In this document: one piece after another, positions 8,598-17,047 of the stretch
Layout of the letters: each line of letters starts with the position of its first letter
How positions within the stretch are numbered: the stretch's first letter is position 1
From: Planktothrix sp. PCC 11201
Lineage (GTDB): Bacteria > Cyanobacteriota > Cyanobacteriia > Cyanobacteriales > Microcoleaceae
Length of the DNA: 64,000 nucleotides
Assembly (NCBI RefSeq): GCF_900009135.1
Contig: NZ_LT797693.1
Location: 379,492 to 443,491, forward strand
Reading direction: 5' to 3'
Translations under genes and position numbers: made by a program
The notes under the pieces: model-generated
What the model saw: only the letters and a program-made list of their open reading frames with translations
What the model was told of the DNA's origin: nothing
Database searches by the model: none

Positions 8598-8954
8598 CTA
8601 GAATTCATACCCGACGGTTTGATTAAAACGCTCCATTTCCGGGGAATCATCCCCATAGATGCCTTCAATTTGTTGTTGACAACAATCAATGGCAAAATCG
8701 TTTAATTCTGACGCTTCAATTCCATATAATTCCTGAAAAACATCGGATTCTACCCGACAAAATCGAGGGCGCTGATCATAAATTTTGCATTCTTTAGTTT
8801 CAGAATCAAAATTAATACACCATCCATCTTCTCCAACTAAACTTAAATATAATTGTAAGTCTTGCGGGGCTAAATATTGATCTAATTCAGGGCGTTCACT
8901 GGGGTCGAGATGACAGCACGCCCCACATTGTTTGATACAAAGCCAAGTGGTCAT
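8598..8954 (-). CDS. YkgJ-family cysteine-cluster protein
   Basis: 118 residues with the YkgJ (zinc- or iron-chelating) pattern: CIKQCGACC at residues 6-14, then GWCINFD, ECKIYDQRPRFCR and DCC. The family is thought to bind a metal or an Fe-S cluster through these cysteines; its role is unsettled. The start codon overlaps the stop of the ycf66 gene (ATGA), so the two are translationally coupled. Confidence 0.85.
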   Translation of the reverse strand: MTTWLCIKQCGACCHLDPSERPELDQYLAPQDLQLYLSLVGEDGWCINFDSETKECKIYDQRPRFCRVESDVFQELYGIEASELNDFAIDCCQQQIEGIYGDDSPEMERFNQTVGYEF

Positions 8955-10153
8955 AATTCTGGATTAGCAGTTTTTAAATCAGTTGTTTCTGGTTGAGGAT
9001 TAACCGATGGAGGAGAACTTGTTTCCTCAGATTCCGTTGTTTCTGAAGGAGTTTCAATTTCTGCAATTGTCATCCCTTCTTCAACACTTTCTGATTCTAA
9101 AGTATTAGTTTCAGAGGATATTTCTCCTATCACAGATTCCTGAATTTCCTCAATAATAGGATTAACCTGTTCTGTGATCGTTTCCACAACAAATTCAACC
9201 TGGGGAGTCACAATTTGTTCAAAGGGTGAAGGAGAAGATTTTTCAACTTCTTCTAGGATTTCTGGCTCACTAACCGCAGTTTCTGGGGTGAATTCCCCCT
9301 CAACAGCTATTGTTTCCCGATCCTCAAATTCAGCAAACTCATCCTTAGTCACCGTCTGACTGTCTTCTACAACCGTGGAAGCCGGGGGAACGGGGGTGGG
9401 TTCTGGGGATTTCGGCTGACTGGGAGTTTTAGGGGTTTTTGGCTTTTTATTGAATAAACCTGTTAAATTACTGACCAAACCCGATAGGGTTCCGGCGATC
9501 GCCGGGATAGATTTTTGAGGTTTAGAATCGGTTTTTGCAGTCTTGACCTTGGGAGTAACTCCAGGTTTTTCTGCTTTGACCTTGGGTGTTTCTACCTGGG
9601 TGTCTGAAGTTGGGGGAGTAATCGATGGTGTTGCTTCAGTTTCAGGAAGACTCTGTTCTTGGGTGATCGGGGAGATCGGCGGTTCCTCTACAATTTCTGG
9701 GGATGGGGAAATAATTTCTGGTTCGGGTTGTTCCTGGGTTTCTACAGGGGTCTCAGGAATCACTGAGTTGTTCTCAGACACGGGTTCGGGAGCAGTAACA
9801 ATATCCTGTACGGGTTTGGGAAAAATTACCGGGGACTGACCACTGAGAAAGCCATTCAGTTTTTGTTTCACCTTCGCTGGAACCGGGGTTTGTTCAGTCA
9901 CGGGGGTTGCTGATCGTCGTAGGGTCAGAACCTCCCATCCCAACCAAACCAACAGGGACACACTCGCCACCTGACCTAACAGCACGGCTCCGGTAATCCG
10001 TCCCGCACAAGCCCACAGAATTAGTCCATAAAACAATCCGACTCCACTCCAGACGAAATCACTTTTGCGGTGCACTTCTGGAAAGAAGAAGGCAGCCATA
10101 TAAAGGCCAAAACTTGCTAAACCCACTGCGATCGCTAGAATATATGCCAGCAT
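8951..10153 (-). CDS. Ycf66-family membrane protein
   Basis: 400 residues. The first 85 form the conserved Ycf66 region with three hydrophobic helices (FGLYMAAFFFPEVHRKSDF, then VGLFYGLILWACAGRITG). Ycf66 is found in cyanobacteria and some plastids and has no firmly established function. The remaining 315 residues are low-complexity Pro/Glu/Thr/Ser-rich and probably disordered; the Lys-rich patch KPKTPKTPSQPKSP sits in the middle. It heads a two-gene operon with the YkgJ-family gene. Confidence 0.85.
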   Translation of the reverse strand: MLAYILAIAVGLASFGLYMAAFFFPEVHRKSDFVWSGVGLFYGLILWACAGRITGAVLLGQVASVSLLVWLGWEVLTLRRSATPVTEQTPVPAKVKQKLNGFLSGQSPVIFPKPVQDIVTAPEPVSENNSVIPETPVETQEQPEPEIISPSPEIVEEPPISPITQEQSLPETEATPSITPPTSDTQVETPKVKAEKPGVTPKVKTAKTDSKPQKSIPAIAGTLSGLVSNLTGLFNKKPKTPKTPSQPKSPEPTPVPPASTVVEDSQTVTKDEFAEFEDRETIAVEGEFTPETAVSEPEILEEVEKSSPSPFEQIVTPQVEFVVETITEQVNPIIEEIQESVIGEISSETNTLESESVEEGMTIAEIETPSETTESEETSSPPSVNPQPETTDLKTANPEL

Positions 10154-10252
10154 TTTTCCCTCTCACTCTATCAAAAAACCTCTATTCCGTTATTTTACCG
10201 TTAACGGTTGACGGTTAGCCGTTGAGATTTTGACTATTGGCTGTTGACGGTT

Positions 10253-10290
10253 TGTGATTCAGATCATAATTTAATGTGAATTTTATCACC
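10253..10290. promoter_or_regulatory. Tandem CRP-like binding sites
   Basis: Site 1 (10253-10268) reads TGTGA-N6-TCATA and site 2 (10275-10290) reads TGTGA-N6-TCACC, each 9 of 10 matches to the CRP/SyCRP1 consensus TGTGA-N6-TCACA. Their centres are 22 bp apart, two helical turns. They lie about 107 bp upstream of the 51-codon gene at 10397 and 100 bp upstream of divergent ycf66. The regulator's identity is inference. Confidence 0.6.
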
Positions 10291-10396
10291 TATCAACATT
10301 GTAGGGAATCATACGGAAAAGAAACATCGTCTAATTAATATATATATATCTACGATTTAAGGGTGCGGCTAGAAATTGTTTGATGGGGAGTTGATT

Positions 10397-10552
10397 ATGT
10401 TAGAAAAATTATTGTTGGCGGCTTTTATTACGTTGTCTCTACATTTGCAAGTAAGTGTGAACTGGTTCGGCTCTAAACCATTATCCTCAATGGGAGTAGC
10501 CTCTCAAATGCAAGTGGAAAAAATTGTTCTGTCTCCAGACGTGATCGAGTAG
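10397..10552 (+). CDS. Unlisted 51-residue small protein
   Basis: ATG at 10397, preceded by GGGGAG at a 6-nt spacing, opens a 51-codon frame ending TAG. The product starts with a basic/hydrophobic stretch (MLEKLLLAAFITLSLHLQV) compatible with a signal or anchor helix, then a short polar tail. I do not recognise the family. The good ribosome-binding site, upstream CRP-like sites and downstream hairpin support it as a real gene. Short random frames are common, so confidence is moderate. Confidence 0.55.
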   Translation: MLEKLLLAAFITLSLHLQVSVNWFGSKPLSSMGVASQMQVEKIVLSPDVIE

Positions 10553-10571
10553 ATTTGGCTAACCTAGGCTA

Positions 10572-10621
10572 TTTTAGGGACTAAACAATCCCTCTATCCT
10601 GTAGATAGAGGTTCCCTAAAA
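10572..10621 (+). terminator. Terminator-like double hairpin
   Basis: The inner stem CCTCTATC (10591-10598) pairs with GATAGAGG (10604-10611) over a 5-nt loop. The outer arms TTTTAGGGA (10572-10580) and TCCCTAAAA (10613-10621) can extend it with a bulge. A T-rich run follows. It lies 20 nt after the stop of the 51-codon gene. Confidence 0.65.
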
Positions 10622-10787
10622 ATCGAGTTTTCTTTTATGAAACTTTTCTCATCAAGATTTCATTTCTAGCTTACCCTAAATCGTTTCAGATTTTCCCTCA
10701 CAAATCCTGATTTCCCATTGTCCACTCCCTCTTGCTATAATAAAATTCATAAATTTTTACTCCAAATTCCTCCGTTTTTCAGCCGAT

Positions 10788-11846
10788 CTAAACAGATTCA
10801 GAAGCGGGGTTTTGTAAAATAGTGATTAAGGATTTGATAAAACTGGCTAGGGGAACTGCAATAATTAATCCGAGAAATCCGGCAATTCTAGCACCAATTA
10901 AGAGAGAAAGTAAAATTAAAACTGGGTTTAACCCGGTAAATCCTCCTAATAACCGAGGCGCAATACCATTTTCGATAATTTGATCGACAATAATTGCTGT
11001 AATTAAAACTTTTACCCCTAACCAAATACTATTCAAAGCCACTAAAAAGCAGATTAAACCAATTCCTAAACTGGCTCCGAAGGGAAATAAAGCCATTACC
11101 CCAATTACCATGCCAAATAGTAACCCAAAGGGAACTTGAATGATCACAAATGCTAAAGTCATCAGTATTCCTATCAGTGAGGCGACGGAGGCTTGACCAA
11201 TTAAATAATTCTTAAAGTTTTTTTTGAGTGCTAGACGAATAGGAGTGCGAATTCGGACTGGAAAGAGTTTATATAAATCGTCCCAAAGCTGATCTCCATG
11301 CAACAATAGATAAAAGGTCATGGCGACCGTAATAACTAGATCTAATACTCGACCAAAAACCGTTAGTACCCCTCCAATTACATCTCCGCCTAGACTCTGA
11401 ACTTGACTCGATAATTTTTCTAAAAGCTGAGAGGTGACTCCTCCAATATTCACTGGAATATGACGACTCATGGCCCAAGATTCTAGGGTTTTAACTTGTT
11501 GAATTCCTGATTCAATCCAACTGGGAAGACGTTCTATTAAAGTATTAAACTGTTGGAGAATCATGGGGATGAGGGTAATCCCTAAAATGATGAAAATAAT
11601 TAATGTGATCAATAAAACCCCTAAAATTGCGATTGTCCGTTTGAATCCATAGCGTTGTAATCGTTGTACGGGATAATCTAAAAGAAATGATAATAGGGTA
11701 GCGGTGACAAAAATATTGATAATTGATTTAAAGTATTCTAACGTTAGTAATAATAGCCAACCATTTAAAACTAAGGCCGGAATTGCTGAGGCTATGACTA
11801 ATAATCGGAGCCACGAGTTTTTAGTATTCATATAGGGTTTAACCAT
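10788..11846 (-). CDS. AI-2E-type (PerM/TqsA) membrane transporter
   Basis: 352 residues with about eight hydrophobic segments in the layout of the AI-2E exporter/PerM family: paired N-terminal helices, a long central amphipathic region (QQFNTLIERLPSWIES), then helices around VDQIIENGIAPRLLGG and GLNPVLILLSLLIGARIAGFLG, the family hallmark. Substrates in cyanobacteria are unknown; some relatives are Na+/H+ antiporters. It stands alone between the small-gene region and the M50 protease gene. Confidence 0.85.
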   Translation of the reverse strand: MVKPYMNTKNSWLRLLVIASAIPALVLNGWLLLLTLEYFKSIINIFVTATLLSFLLDYPVQRLQRYGFKRTIAILGVLLITLIIFIILGITLIPMILQQFNTLIERLPSWIESGIQQVKTLESWAMSRHIPVNIGGVTSQLLEKLSSQVQSLGGDVIGGVLTVFGRVLDLVITVAMTFYLLLHGDQLWDDLYKLFPVRIRTPIRLALKKNFKNYLIGQASVASLIGILMTLAFVIIQVPFGLLFGMVIGVMALFPFGASLGIGLICFLVALNSIWLGVKVLITAIIVDQIIENGIAPRLLGGFTGLNPVLILLSLLIGARIAGFLGLIIAVPLASFIKSLITILQNPASESV

Positions 11847-12009
11847 TGTTAATCTGATCCGTTGGGCCGGGACTTGACAAAAAACCCTGGTCGGGCTATT
11901 ATATATTTACTGGTCTGTCGTTCGCGCCCAACCTTGACTAATTAATCAATAATTTTACTATCACCCAGTTCAGTGTCGCCAACTTATTTGTGTTTTCCTG
12001 TCCTTGGGG

Positions 12010-13200
12010 TTAGGCCATAGTTTTTGCTAAAGCTGCTAACGGTAAACCCGGAGGATAAATTCCTTCTTCCTTAATTCGCCGAATATTAGCATCTGGAATG
12101 GGAACTTTCAGATAGTTCGCCACCGAGCGTACCACATCCCCCCGATCAATGATACCCGCTATGGCGACCGCCGGAGATAATACCGTAATTCGACGTAATT
12201 CTTGGTCTTCCATCAGATTAATTACCTCCACCAATGAGGCTTTTTCTGATACCGTAATCAGTTCATTTAGAGGTTGCAGAATTTGATTTAAAGTTTGACT
12301 TTCCCATTGACTGCGTTCAACCACTCGCAACGCTTCCACGGAAACCAACCCCCGATAACGACCATTAGAAGATGCAAAATACACCGGAATGCTCTCAACC
12401 CCAATTAAATATTCATCGGCGAATTGACGTAAACTCAAATCCGCATCCACCACTCGAAATTCCCGGGTCATAGCGTCCCCAGCTTTAATATTAACTAAAG
12501 CTTCTTGTAGATCGGTGATTCGATTATAGGAAGTGGCATTTTGTAAGACAAACCAACCGATTAAAGCAATCCATAACCCGCCATAACTTCTGGCTAAAAA
12601 AACCGAAGATAAGCCCAAAGAAATGGCTAAAATGCCTAAAAACTGTCCTGTTCGTGCCGCCCAACGTACCCCGGTTAAGCGATTTCCAGTAATTTTCCAA
12701 ACCGTTGCTTTAAGCACCTGTCCCCCATCGAGGGGTAACCCGGGAATTAAATTAAAGATTCCTAAAACTAAATTAATTCGGGCTAATTCCCCAACCACGG
12801 CATAAATTAAACTCGAATTCGGTAAGAGTTGGGCAACAAGATTCAGAATAAAAAATAAGCTAAAACTTACCAGAGGGCCAGCGATCGCCACTTGAAACGC
12901 TTGACCGGGGGTTTTTGATTCCTTATCAATAGCAGCCACTCCCCCAAACAGAAACAGAGTAATGGAGTTGACTCGAATTCCCTGGGATTGGGCGACCAAA
13001 CTGTGGCCTAGCTCATGGAGTAACACCGAAGCAAATAACAAGAGTGCAATAGCTAACCCAGCAACCCAAGATAAAGTTTGCCCCCACTCCAAATAACTCT
13101 GGCGATTGGCAACCGTAAACAGCACAACAATCACCAACCAAGAAGAATCAACAAAGAAGGGAATTCCAAATAACGATCCAATCCGCCAACCTGCCTGCAT
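12010..13200 (-). CDS. Site-2 protease-family metalloprotease with CBS domains
   Basis: 396 residues. Zinc-binding HELGH at residues 62-66 lies within a membrane helix, and the third ligand is Asp158 in NLIPGLPLDGG, the M50 (S2P/SpoIVFB-like) layout. Six or so membrane segments are followed by paired CBS domains (about 235-370) that probably sense adenine nucleotides. The family cleaves membrane-embedded substrates such as anti-sigma factors; the target here is unknown. It is divergent from gap2. Confidence 0.92.
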   Translation of the reverse strand: MQAGWRIGSLFGIPFFVDSSWLVIVVLFTVANRQSYLEWGQTLSWVAGLAIALLLFASVLLHELGHSLVAQSQGIRVNSITLFLFGGVAAIDKESKTPGQAFQVAIAGPLVSFSLFFILNLVAQLLPNSSLIYAVVGELARINLVLGIFNLIPGLPLDGGQVLKATVWKITGNRLTGVRWAARTGQFLGILAISLGLSSVFLARSYGGLWIALIGWFVLQNATSYNRITDLQEALVNIKAGDAMTREFRVVDADLSLRQFADEYLIGVESIPVYFASSNGRYRGLVSVEALRVVERSQWESQTLNQILQPLNELITVSEKASLVEVINLMEDQELRRITVLSPAVAIAGIIDRGDVVRSVANYLKVPIPDANIRRIKEEGIYPPGLPLAALAKTMA

Positions 13201-13384
13201 GAGATGTCTTTGACTCCGTTTATTTCATTGTAACGGTCTAGGGTCTGCGATCATCGACCCCGGCCAAAAAATAGTCTGGAAAATTGCGACAGCCTTTACG
13301 GTATGATTGGGGTCAATAGAAACATCTATCTAGTCAAACTTTAGCCTGGTTTGGGCGATGCCATTGTTAGGAGGAACAAAGTAA

Positions 13385-14404
13385 GTGATTAAGGTCGCAA
13401 TCAACGGTTTTGGAAGAATTGGACGTAACGTTTTACGCTGCTGGTTAACCCGGCAAAATAGCAATTTAGAGTTTGTGGGCATCAATGATACTTCTGATCC
13501 GAGTACCAATGCTCATTTGCTGAAATACGATTCCATGCTCGGCACACTCAAAGGCGTTGATATCAAAGCCGATGAGAATTCCATTACCGTCAATGGCAAA
13601 ACCATTAAGTGTGTTTCCGATCGTAACCCATTAAATCTGCCTTGGAAAGAATGGGGTGTGGATTTAATTATTGAATCCACCGGGGTCTTTATTACCGAGG
13701 AAGGTGCTTCTAAGCATATTACCGCCGGAGCCCAAAAAGTCCTGATTACGGCTCCTGGAAAGGGAGAAGGCGTAGATACCTTTGTGGTAGGTGTGAATCA
13801 CCATGACTACAATCATGATCAACACCGGATTCTGAGTAATGCCAGTTGTACCACCAACTGTTTAGCTCCCTTTGCCAAAGTGCTGCATGAAAAATTCGGC
13901 ATTGTCAAAGGCACAATGACCACAACCCACAGTTACACCGGAGATCAGCGTCTGTTAGATGCCAGTCACCGGGATGTGCGTCGGGCCAGAGCCGCGGCGG
14001 TGAATATTGTTCCGACTTCCACGGGTGCTGCAAAGGCCGTTGCTTTAGTGATTCCTGAACTGAAAGGAAAACTCAACGGGATTGCTTTCCGGGTTCCGAC
14101 TCCTAATGTCTCGATTGTGGATTTAGTGGTGCAGGTAGAGAAGGCAACCTTTGTTGAAGAAGTGAATTTAGCTCTGAAAGAAGCTGCTGACGGCCCCATG
14201 AAAGGGATTCTGGAATATAGCGATCTGCCTTTGGTGTCTTCTGACTACAAGGGACATGATGCTTCTTCGATTGTGGATGCCAGCTTAACAATGGTGATGG
14301 GTGGCGACATGGTGAAAGTGGTCGCCTGGTATGACAACGAATGGGGTTATAGTCAACGGGTGGTTGATTTAGCCGAATTGGTGGCTTCCAATTGGAAAGC
14401 CTAG
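13385..14404 (+). CDS. gap2: Glyceraldehyde-3-phosphate dehydrogenase, Gap2 type
   Basis: 339 residues. Rossmann motif NGFGRIGR is at 8-15, catalytic Cys155 in SNASCTTNC, and substrate-site stretch [11 protein letters not shown] follows. The sequence follows cyanobacterial Gap2 (NAD(P)-dependent, reductive pentose phosphate cycle) rather than glycolytic Gap1, as in [19 protein letters not shown] and [16 protein letters not shown]. It begins with GTG at 13385, placed well behind the strong site AGGAGG near 13371. A TnpB element is inserted shortly downstream. Confidence 0.95.
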   Translation: MIKVAINGFGRIGRNVLRCWLTRQNSNLEFVGINDTSDPSTNAHLLKYDSMLGTLKGVDIKADENSITVNGKTIKCVSDRNPLNLPWKEWGVDLIIESTGVFITEEGASKHITAGAQKVLITAPGKGEGVDTFVVGVNHHDYNHDQHRILSNASCTTNCLAPFAKVLHEKFGIVKGTMTTTHSYTGDQRLLDASHRDVRRARAAAVNIVPTSTGAAKAVALVIPELKGKLNGIAFRVPTPNVSIVDLVVQVEKATFVEEVNLALKEAADGPMKGILEYSDLPLVSSDYKGHDASSIVDASLTMVMGGDMVKVVAWYDNEWGYSQRVVDLAELVASNWKA

Positions 14405-14426
14405 ATTTAATTGGGACGCCGTAAGT

Positions 14427-14462
14427 CCCCCACTGAATTTGGTAATCCGAATCAGTGGTGGG
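14427..14462 (+). terminator. Hairpin after gap2
   Basis: CCCCCACTGA pairs with TCAGTGGTGGG across an inner ATTTGG/CCGAAT stem, giving a long imperfect hairpin 22 nt past the gap2 stop. No strong T run follows, so Rho-independent termination is uncertain. The 12-mer TAATCCGAATCA inside it recurs at 14531-14542. Confidence 0.5.
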
Positions 14463-14618
14463 ATATAAGGCAGGTGATAACGATTGCATCTAGTATGGCT
14501 TTTTTGCTAGGCAAAAACAAATGCTGGATGTAATCCGAATCACCAATTATTTGATTGAGCTAGTTCACCACAATATCAATTGGCGTTAAAGTATTGTTAT
14601 CGCCCGAGGTGATGCTGA

Positions 14619-15875
14619 GTGTTACACAAAGTTGTCCAAGTCCGTTTATATCCATCAAAAGAACAAGAAATACAACTAGCTCAAACATTTGGTTGCGCCC
14701 GTTGGTGGTGGAATTATGCTCTGAACAAATCTATTGAGACTTATAAGGAGACGGGTAAAGGACTTGGGCGTGCAGCACTCAACGCATTTCTCCCCCCACT
14801 CAAAAAAGCTGAAGATACGGTATGGTTAGCCGACTGTTATAGCCAAGTTTTACAAGCTACAACACTTAATCTAACTACAGCATACAAAAACTTTTTTGAG
14901 AAACGTGCCGGATTTCCTAAGTTCAAATCTAAGCAGGGCAAACAGTCAATTCAATACCCTCAAAACGTCAAAATTGTCGATGGTAATGTCAAACTTCCTG
15001 GCAATATTGGGATAATCAAAGCCAACATACATAGACCAATTGAAGGGAAAATCAAGACTGTAACTGTTAGTAGAACACCATCAGGCAAATATTTAGCATC
15101 TATCCTGACAGAAGTAGAAGGGGAAAACCCTACTGTTTCAGAAGGTAAAATCTATGGTATTGATTTAGGAATCAAACACTTTGCAGTTGTAACTGATGGC
15201 GAAAAGGTTTCTAAATACGATAATCCTAAACACCTTGCTAAACATGAGAAAAATCTCAAACGCAAACAGAAGAAATTAGCGCGTAAACAAAAGGGGAGTA
15301 AATCCAGAAATAAATATCGTCAAGTTGTTGCCGCATTATACGAACGAGTTAGTAATTCCCGGCAAGATTTTTTACATAAACTTAGTCATAAGTTGGTCAG
15401 CGATAGCCAAGCTGTTATAGTAGAGAATCTTCATGTCAAAGGCATGGTTCGTAATCACAATTTGGCAAAAGCAATTTCTGATTGTGGATGGGGAACTTTC
15501 ACTAATTTCTTAGCCTATAAACTAGAACGAAAAGGTGGGAAGTTAGTCGAGATTGATAGATGGTTTCCCAGTTCTAAACTCTGTTCTAATTGTTTCTATC
15601 AAGTCAGTGAGATGCCGTTGGATGTTCGTGAATGGACTTGTCCTGATTGTGGCACTGATCATGACCGTGATGAAAACGCAGCGAGCAATATTAGAGCAGA
15701 GGGTATCAGAATACTTGCATTGAGCGCAGTCGAAATGCTAAAGACGGATGGTTCAGCCGTTTCTGCTGTAGGAGGGGATGTCAGACCCCATCTTGGGCGA
15801 AAGCCTAAGTTGCGGCATTCCCCTGTGAGTACAGAAGCCGACACTGTACTTGGTACTCCAAGTCAGTGTGGGTAG
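14619..15875 (+). CDS. tnpB: TnpB RNA-guided nuclease of IS200/IS605 element
   Basis: 418 residues. The N-terminal helix-turn-helix region (LYPSKEQEIQLAQTFGCARWWWN) is followed by a split RuvC fold: Asp182 in GIDLGIKHF, Glu269 in IVENLHVKG, and Asp351 in DRDENAASN. A zinc ribbon (CSNC at 322-325, CPDC at 341-344) lies between the second and third motifs. All three acidic residues and four cysteines are intact, so the nuclease should be active. TnpB proteins use an omega-RNA from the element's 3' end; here the gene's last codons run into the right-end hairpin. Start is GTG at 14619. Confidence 0.92.
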   Translation: MLHKVVQVRLYPSKEQEIQLAQTFGCARWWWNYALNKSIETYKETGKGLGRAALNAFLPPLKKAEDTVWLADCYSQVLQATTLNLTTAYKNFFEKRAGFPKFKSKQGKQSIQYPQNVKIVDGNVKLPGNIGIIKANIHRPIEGKIKTVTVSRTPSGKYLASILTEVEGENPTVSEGKIYGIDLGIKHFAVVTDGEKVSKYDNPKHLAKHEKNLKRKQKKLARKQKGSKSRNKYRQVVAALYERVSNSRQDFLHKLSHKLVSDSQAVIVENLHVKGMVRNHNLAKAISDCGWGTFTNFLAYKLERKGGKLVEIDRWFPSSKLCSNCFYQVSEMPLDVREWTCPDCGTDHDRDENAASNIRAEGIRILALSAVEMLKTDGSAVSAVGGDVRPHLGRKPKLRHSPVSTEADTVLGTPSQCG

Positions 15876-15881
15876 TTCACC
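15790..15881 (+). ncRNA. Probable omega-RNA 3' region of the tnpB element
   Basis: In this family the guide-bearing omega-RNA spans the 3' part of tnpB and ends at the right element boundary. The strong hairpin at 15841-15869 and the conserved-looking stretch before it (GCGGCATTCCCCTGTGAGTA) fit its scaffold. The 5' limit is not determinable by eye. Guide sequence would be read from the flank, inside the end of thiL. Confidence 0.5.
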
Positions 15882-16890
15882 TCCCTGTTATCGGTGAAAA
15901 GTGCTGAAATCCTCGACTCAAGGATAGTTTTTCAACAGTTGAGGGTTCAGCATTATCTATTAATAGAATATCTGGGTTAGCAGTAATTTCACCAATAATA
16001 GTAGCGGTGGTTCCTAATTGTTGCATCAGGATTTGGGCTTCATCCGCAGCCACAGACAACACTAGTTGAAAGTCTTCGCCCCCATACAAAGCCCAATAAA
16101 CAGCCTGTTGCGGAGAAACAAAGGTTTTTAAGGCTTGAGAAATCGGAATTTGAGGACGTTGTATTTTAGCCCCGACCTGACTTCCTCGACAAATTTGGAC
16201 AATCGCATCAGCCAGTCCATCGCTACTATCCATTCCCGCAATTATGGTGTCGGGATGGGAGGCTAACCAGCTTTGCAATTTCGGGACAATATCCAGACGG
16301 GGTTGGGGCCGTTGATGGGCTTGGATTAAGGATAAACGCTGATCAGAAGTTAATTCGGTTCCTAATTCGGGATGTAGGAGTAATTCTAATCCAGCCCGGG
16401 AGTCGCCATGATCTCCAGTCACGATAATTCTATCCCCAGGACGGGCAACGGAACGCCGAATGGCTAATTTTGGGTTAACCCTTCCTAACGCCGTAATAGA
16501 AATACAAGTTACCGCCGACCGACAAATATCCCCGCCCACAATGGGGGTCTGATATTGATTTAAACAGGTGGTTAATCCTTGATAAAGTTGTTCTACCCAG
16601 CTAACGGTTTTGTTGCCCGTGATCCCTAAAGCGACGGTAATTCCGAGGGGAAAAGCACCCATAGCCGCCAGGTCGGATAGGTTAACCGCAGCCCCACGCC
16701 AACCGACATCAAATGGTGATGTGGTGCGATCGCTAAAATGCACTTCATCCACTAACATATCCGTGGTAATTACTAAGGATTCATCCCCAGAAACCGCCAA
16801 AATTGCCGCATCATCCCCCACCATTTCCGAGGGACAAAAACCCTTAACAATTTCCAGTAAACCCTGTTCTCCAATATCTTTAATTAGCAT
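15877..16890 (-). CDS. thiL: Thiamine-monophosphate kinase ThiL
   Basis: 337 residues. ThiL phosphorylates thiamine monophosphate to the pyrophosphate. Family motifs are present: GDDAAIL near 21-27, TTDMLVDEVHF, NLSDLAAMGA, TGDHGDSRAGLELL, GMDSSDGLADA and YGGEDFQL. The last codons and TGA stop (15877-15879) fall inside the right boundary repeat of the TnpB element, so the C-terminal tail may have been changed by the insertion. The core domain is complete. Confidence 0.93.
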   Translation of the reverse strand: MLIKDIGEQGLLEIVKGFCPSEMVGDDAAILAVSGDESLVITTDMLVDEVHFSDRTTSPFDVGWRGAAVNLSDLAAMGAFPLGITVALGITGNKTVSWVEQLYQGLTTCLNQYQTPIVGGDICRSAVTCISITALGRVNPKLAIRRSVARPGDRIIVTGDHGDSRAGLELLLHPELGTELTSDQRLSLIQAHQRPQPRLDIVPKLQSWLASHPDTIIAGMDSSDGLADAIVQICRGSQVGAKIQRPQIPISQALKTFVSPQQAVYWALYGGEDFQLVLSVAADEAQILMQQLGTTATIIGEITANPDILLIDNAEPSTVEKLSLSRGFQHFSPITGR

Positions 16891-16916
16891 CGTAAATCAG
16901 TTATCAGTTATCAGTT

Positions 16917-16978
16917 GTAGGGGCGGGTTCATCGAGATTCGCGGTGATTAACAAAGATCTAAAAGAACCCGCCCCTAC
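16917..16978 (+). repeat. 62-bp palindromic-ended repeat, copy A
   Basis: Begins GTAGGGGCGGGTTC and ends GAACCCGCCCCTAC, a 14-bp inverted repeat around a 34-bp core that starts ATCGAGATTCGCGGTG. It is flanked by TCAGTTAT-type short repeats. Copies B and C are at 30507-30568 and 31652-31713. No coding capacity; it looks like a small MITE. Confidence 0.85.
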
Positions 16979-16984
16979 CAGTTA

Positions 16985-17047
16985 TTAGTCTATTACCCAT
17001 TACCTCTTTCTTACCCATTACCTATTACCTCTTACCTATTACCCATT
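16985..17047. repeat. Short tandem repeat TTACCCA/TTACCTA
   Basis: About eight degenerate units of TTACC(C/T)AT or TTACCTCT fill the space between copy A of the 62-bp repeat and the menF stop. This is the heptamer-type tandem repeat common in filamentous cyanobacteria. Confidence 0.75.

Larger units (their letters stand above)
14561..15881 (+). mobile_element. IS200/IS605-family element carrying only tnpB
   Basis: The element is bounded by the 9-mer TAGTTCACC at 14561-14569 and 15873-15881. The left end can form a hairpin (TCACC/GGTGA outer, ACAATA 14570-14575 with TATTGT 14592-14597 inner). The right end forms a strong hairpin at 15841-15869 (ACACTG-T-ACTTGG, loop TACT, CCAAGT-CAGTGT). Subterminal hairpins and lack of inverted termini are typical of this family, which moves as single-stranded DNA. 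No TnpA gene is present, so it would need one in trans. Exact ends are estimated. Confidence 0.8.

Noticed and set aside
9543-9839. Plus-strand frame opposite Ycf66
   Set aside because: Gly/Ser/Val low complexity mirrors the Pro/Thr/Glu-rich tail of Ycf66; no start signal.
14103-14489. Minus-strand 128-codon frame over the end of gap2
   Set aside because: Overlaps the conserved gap2 frame completely at its start and shows no recognisable domain.
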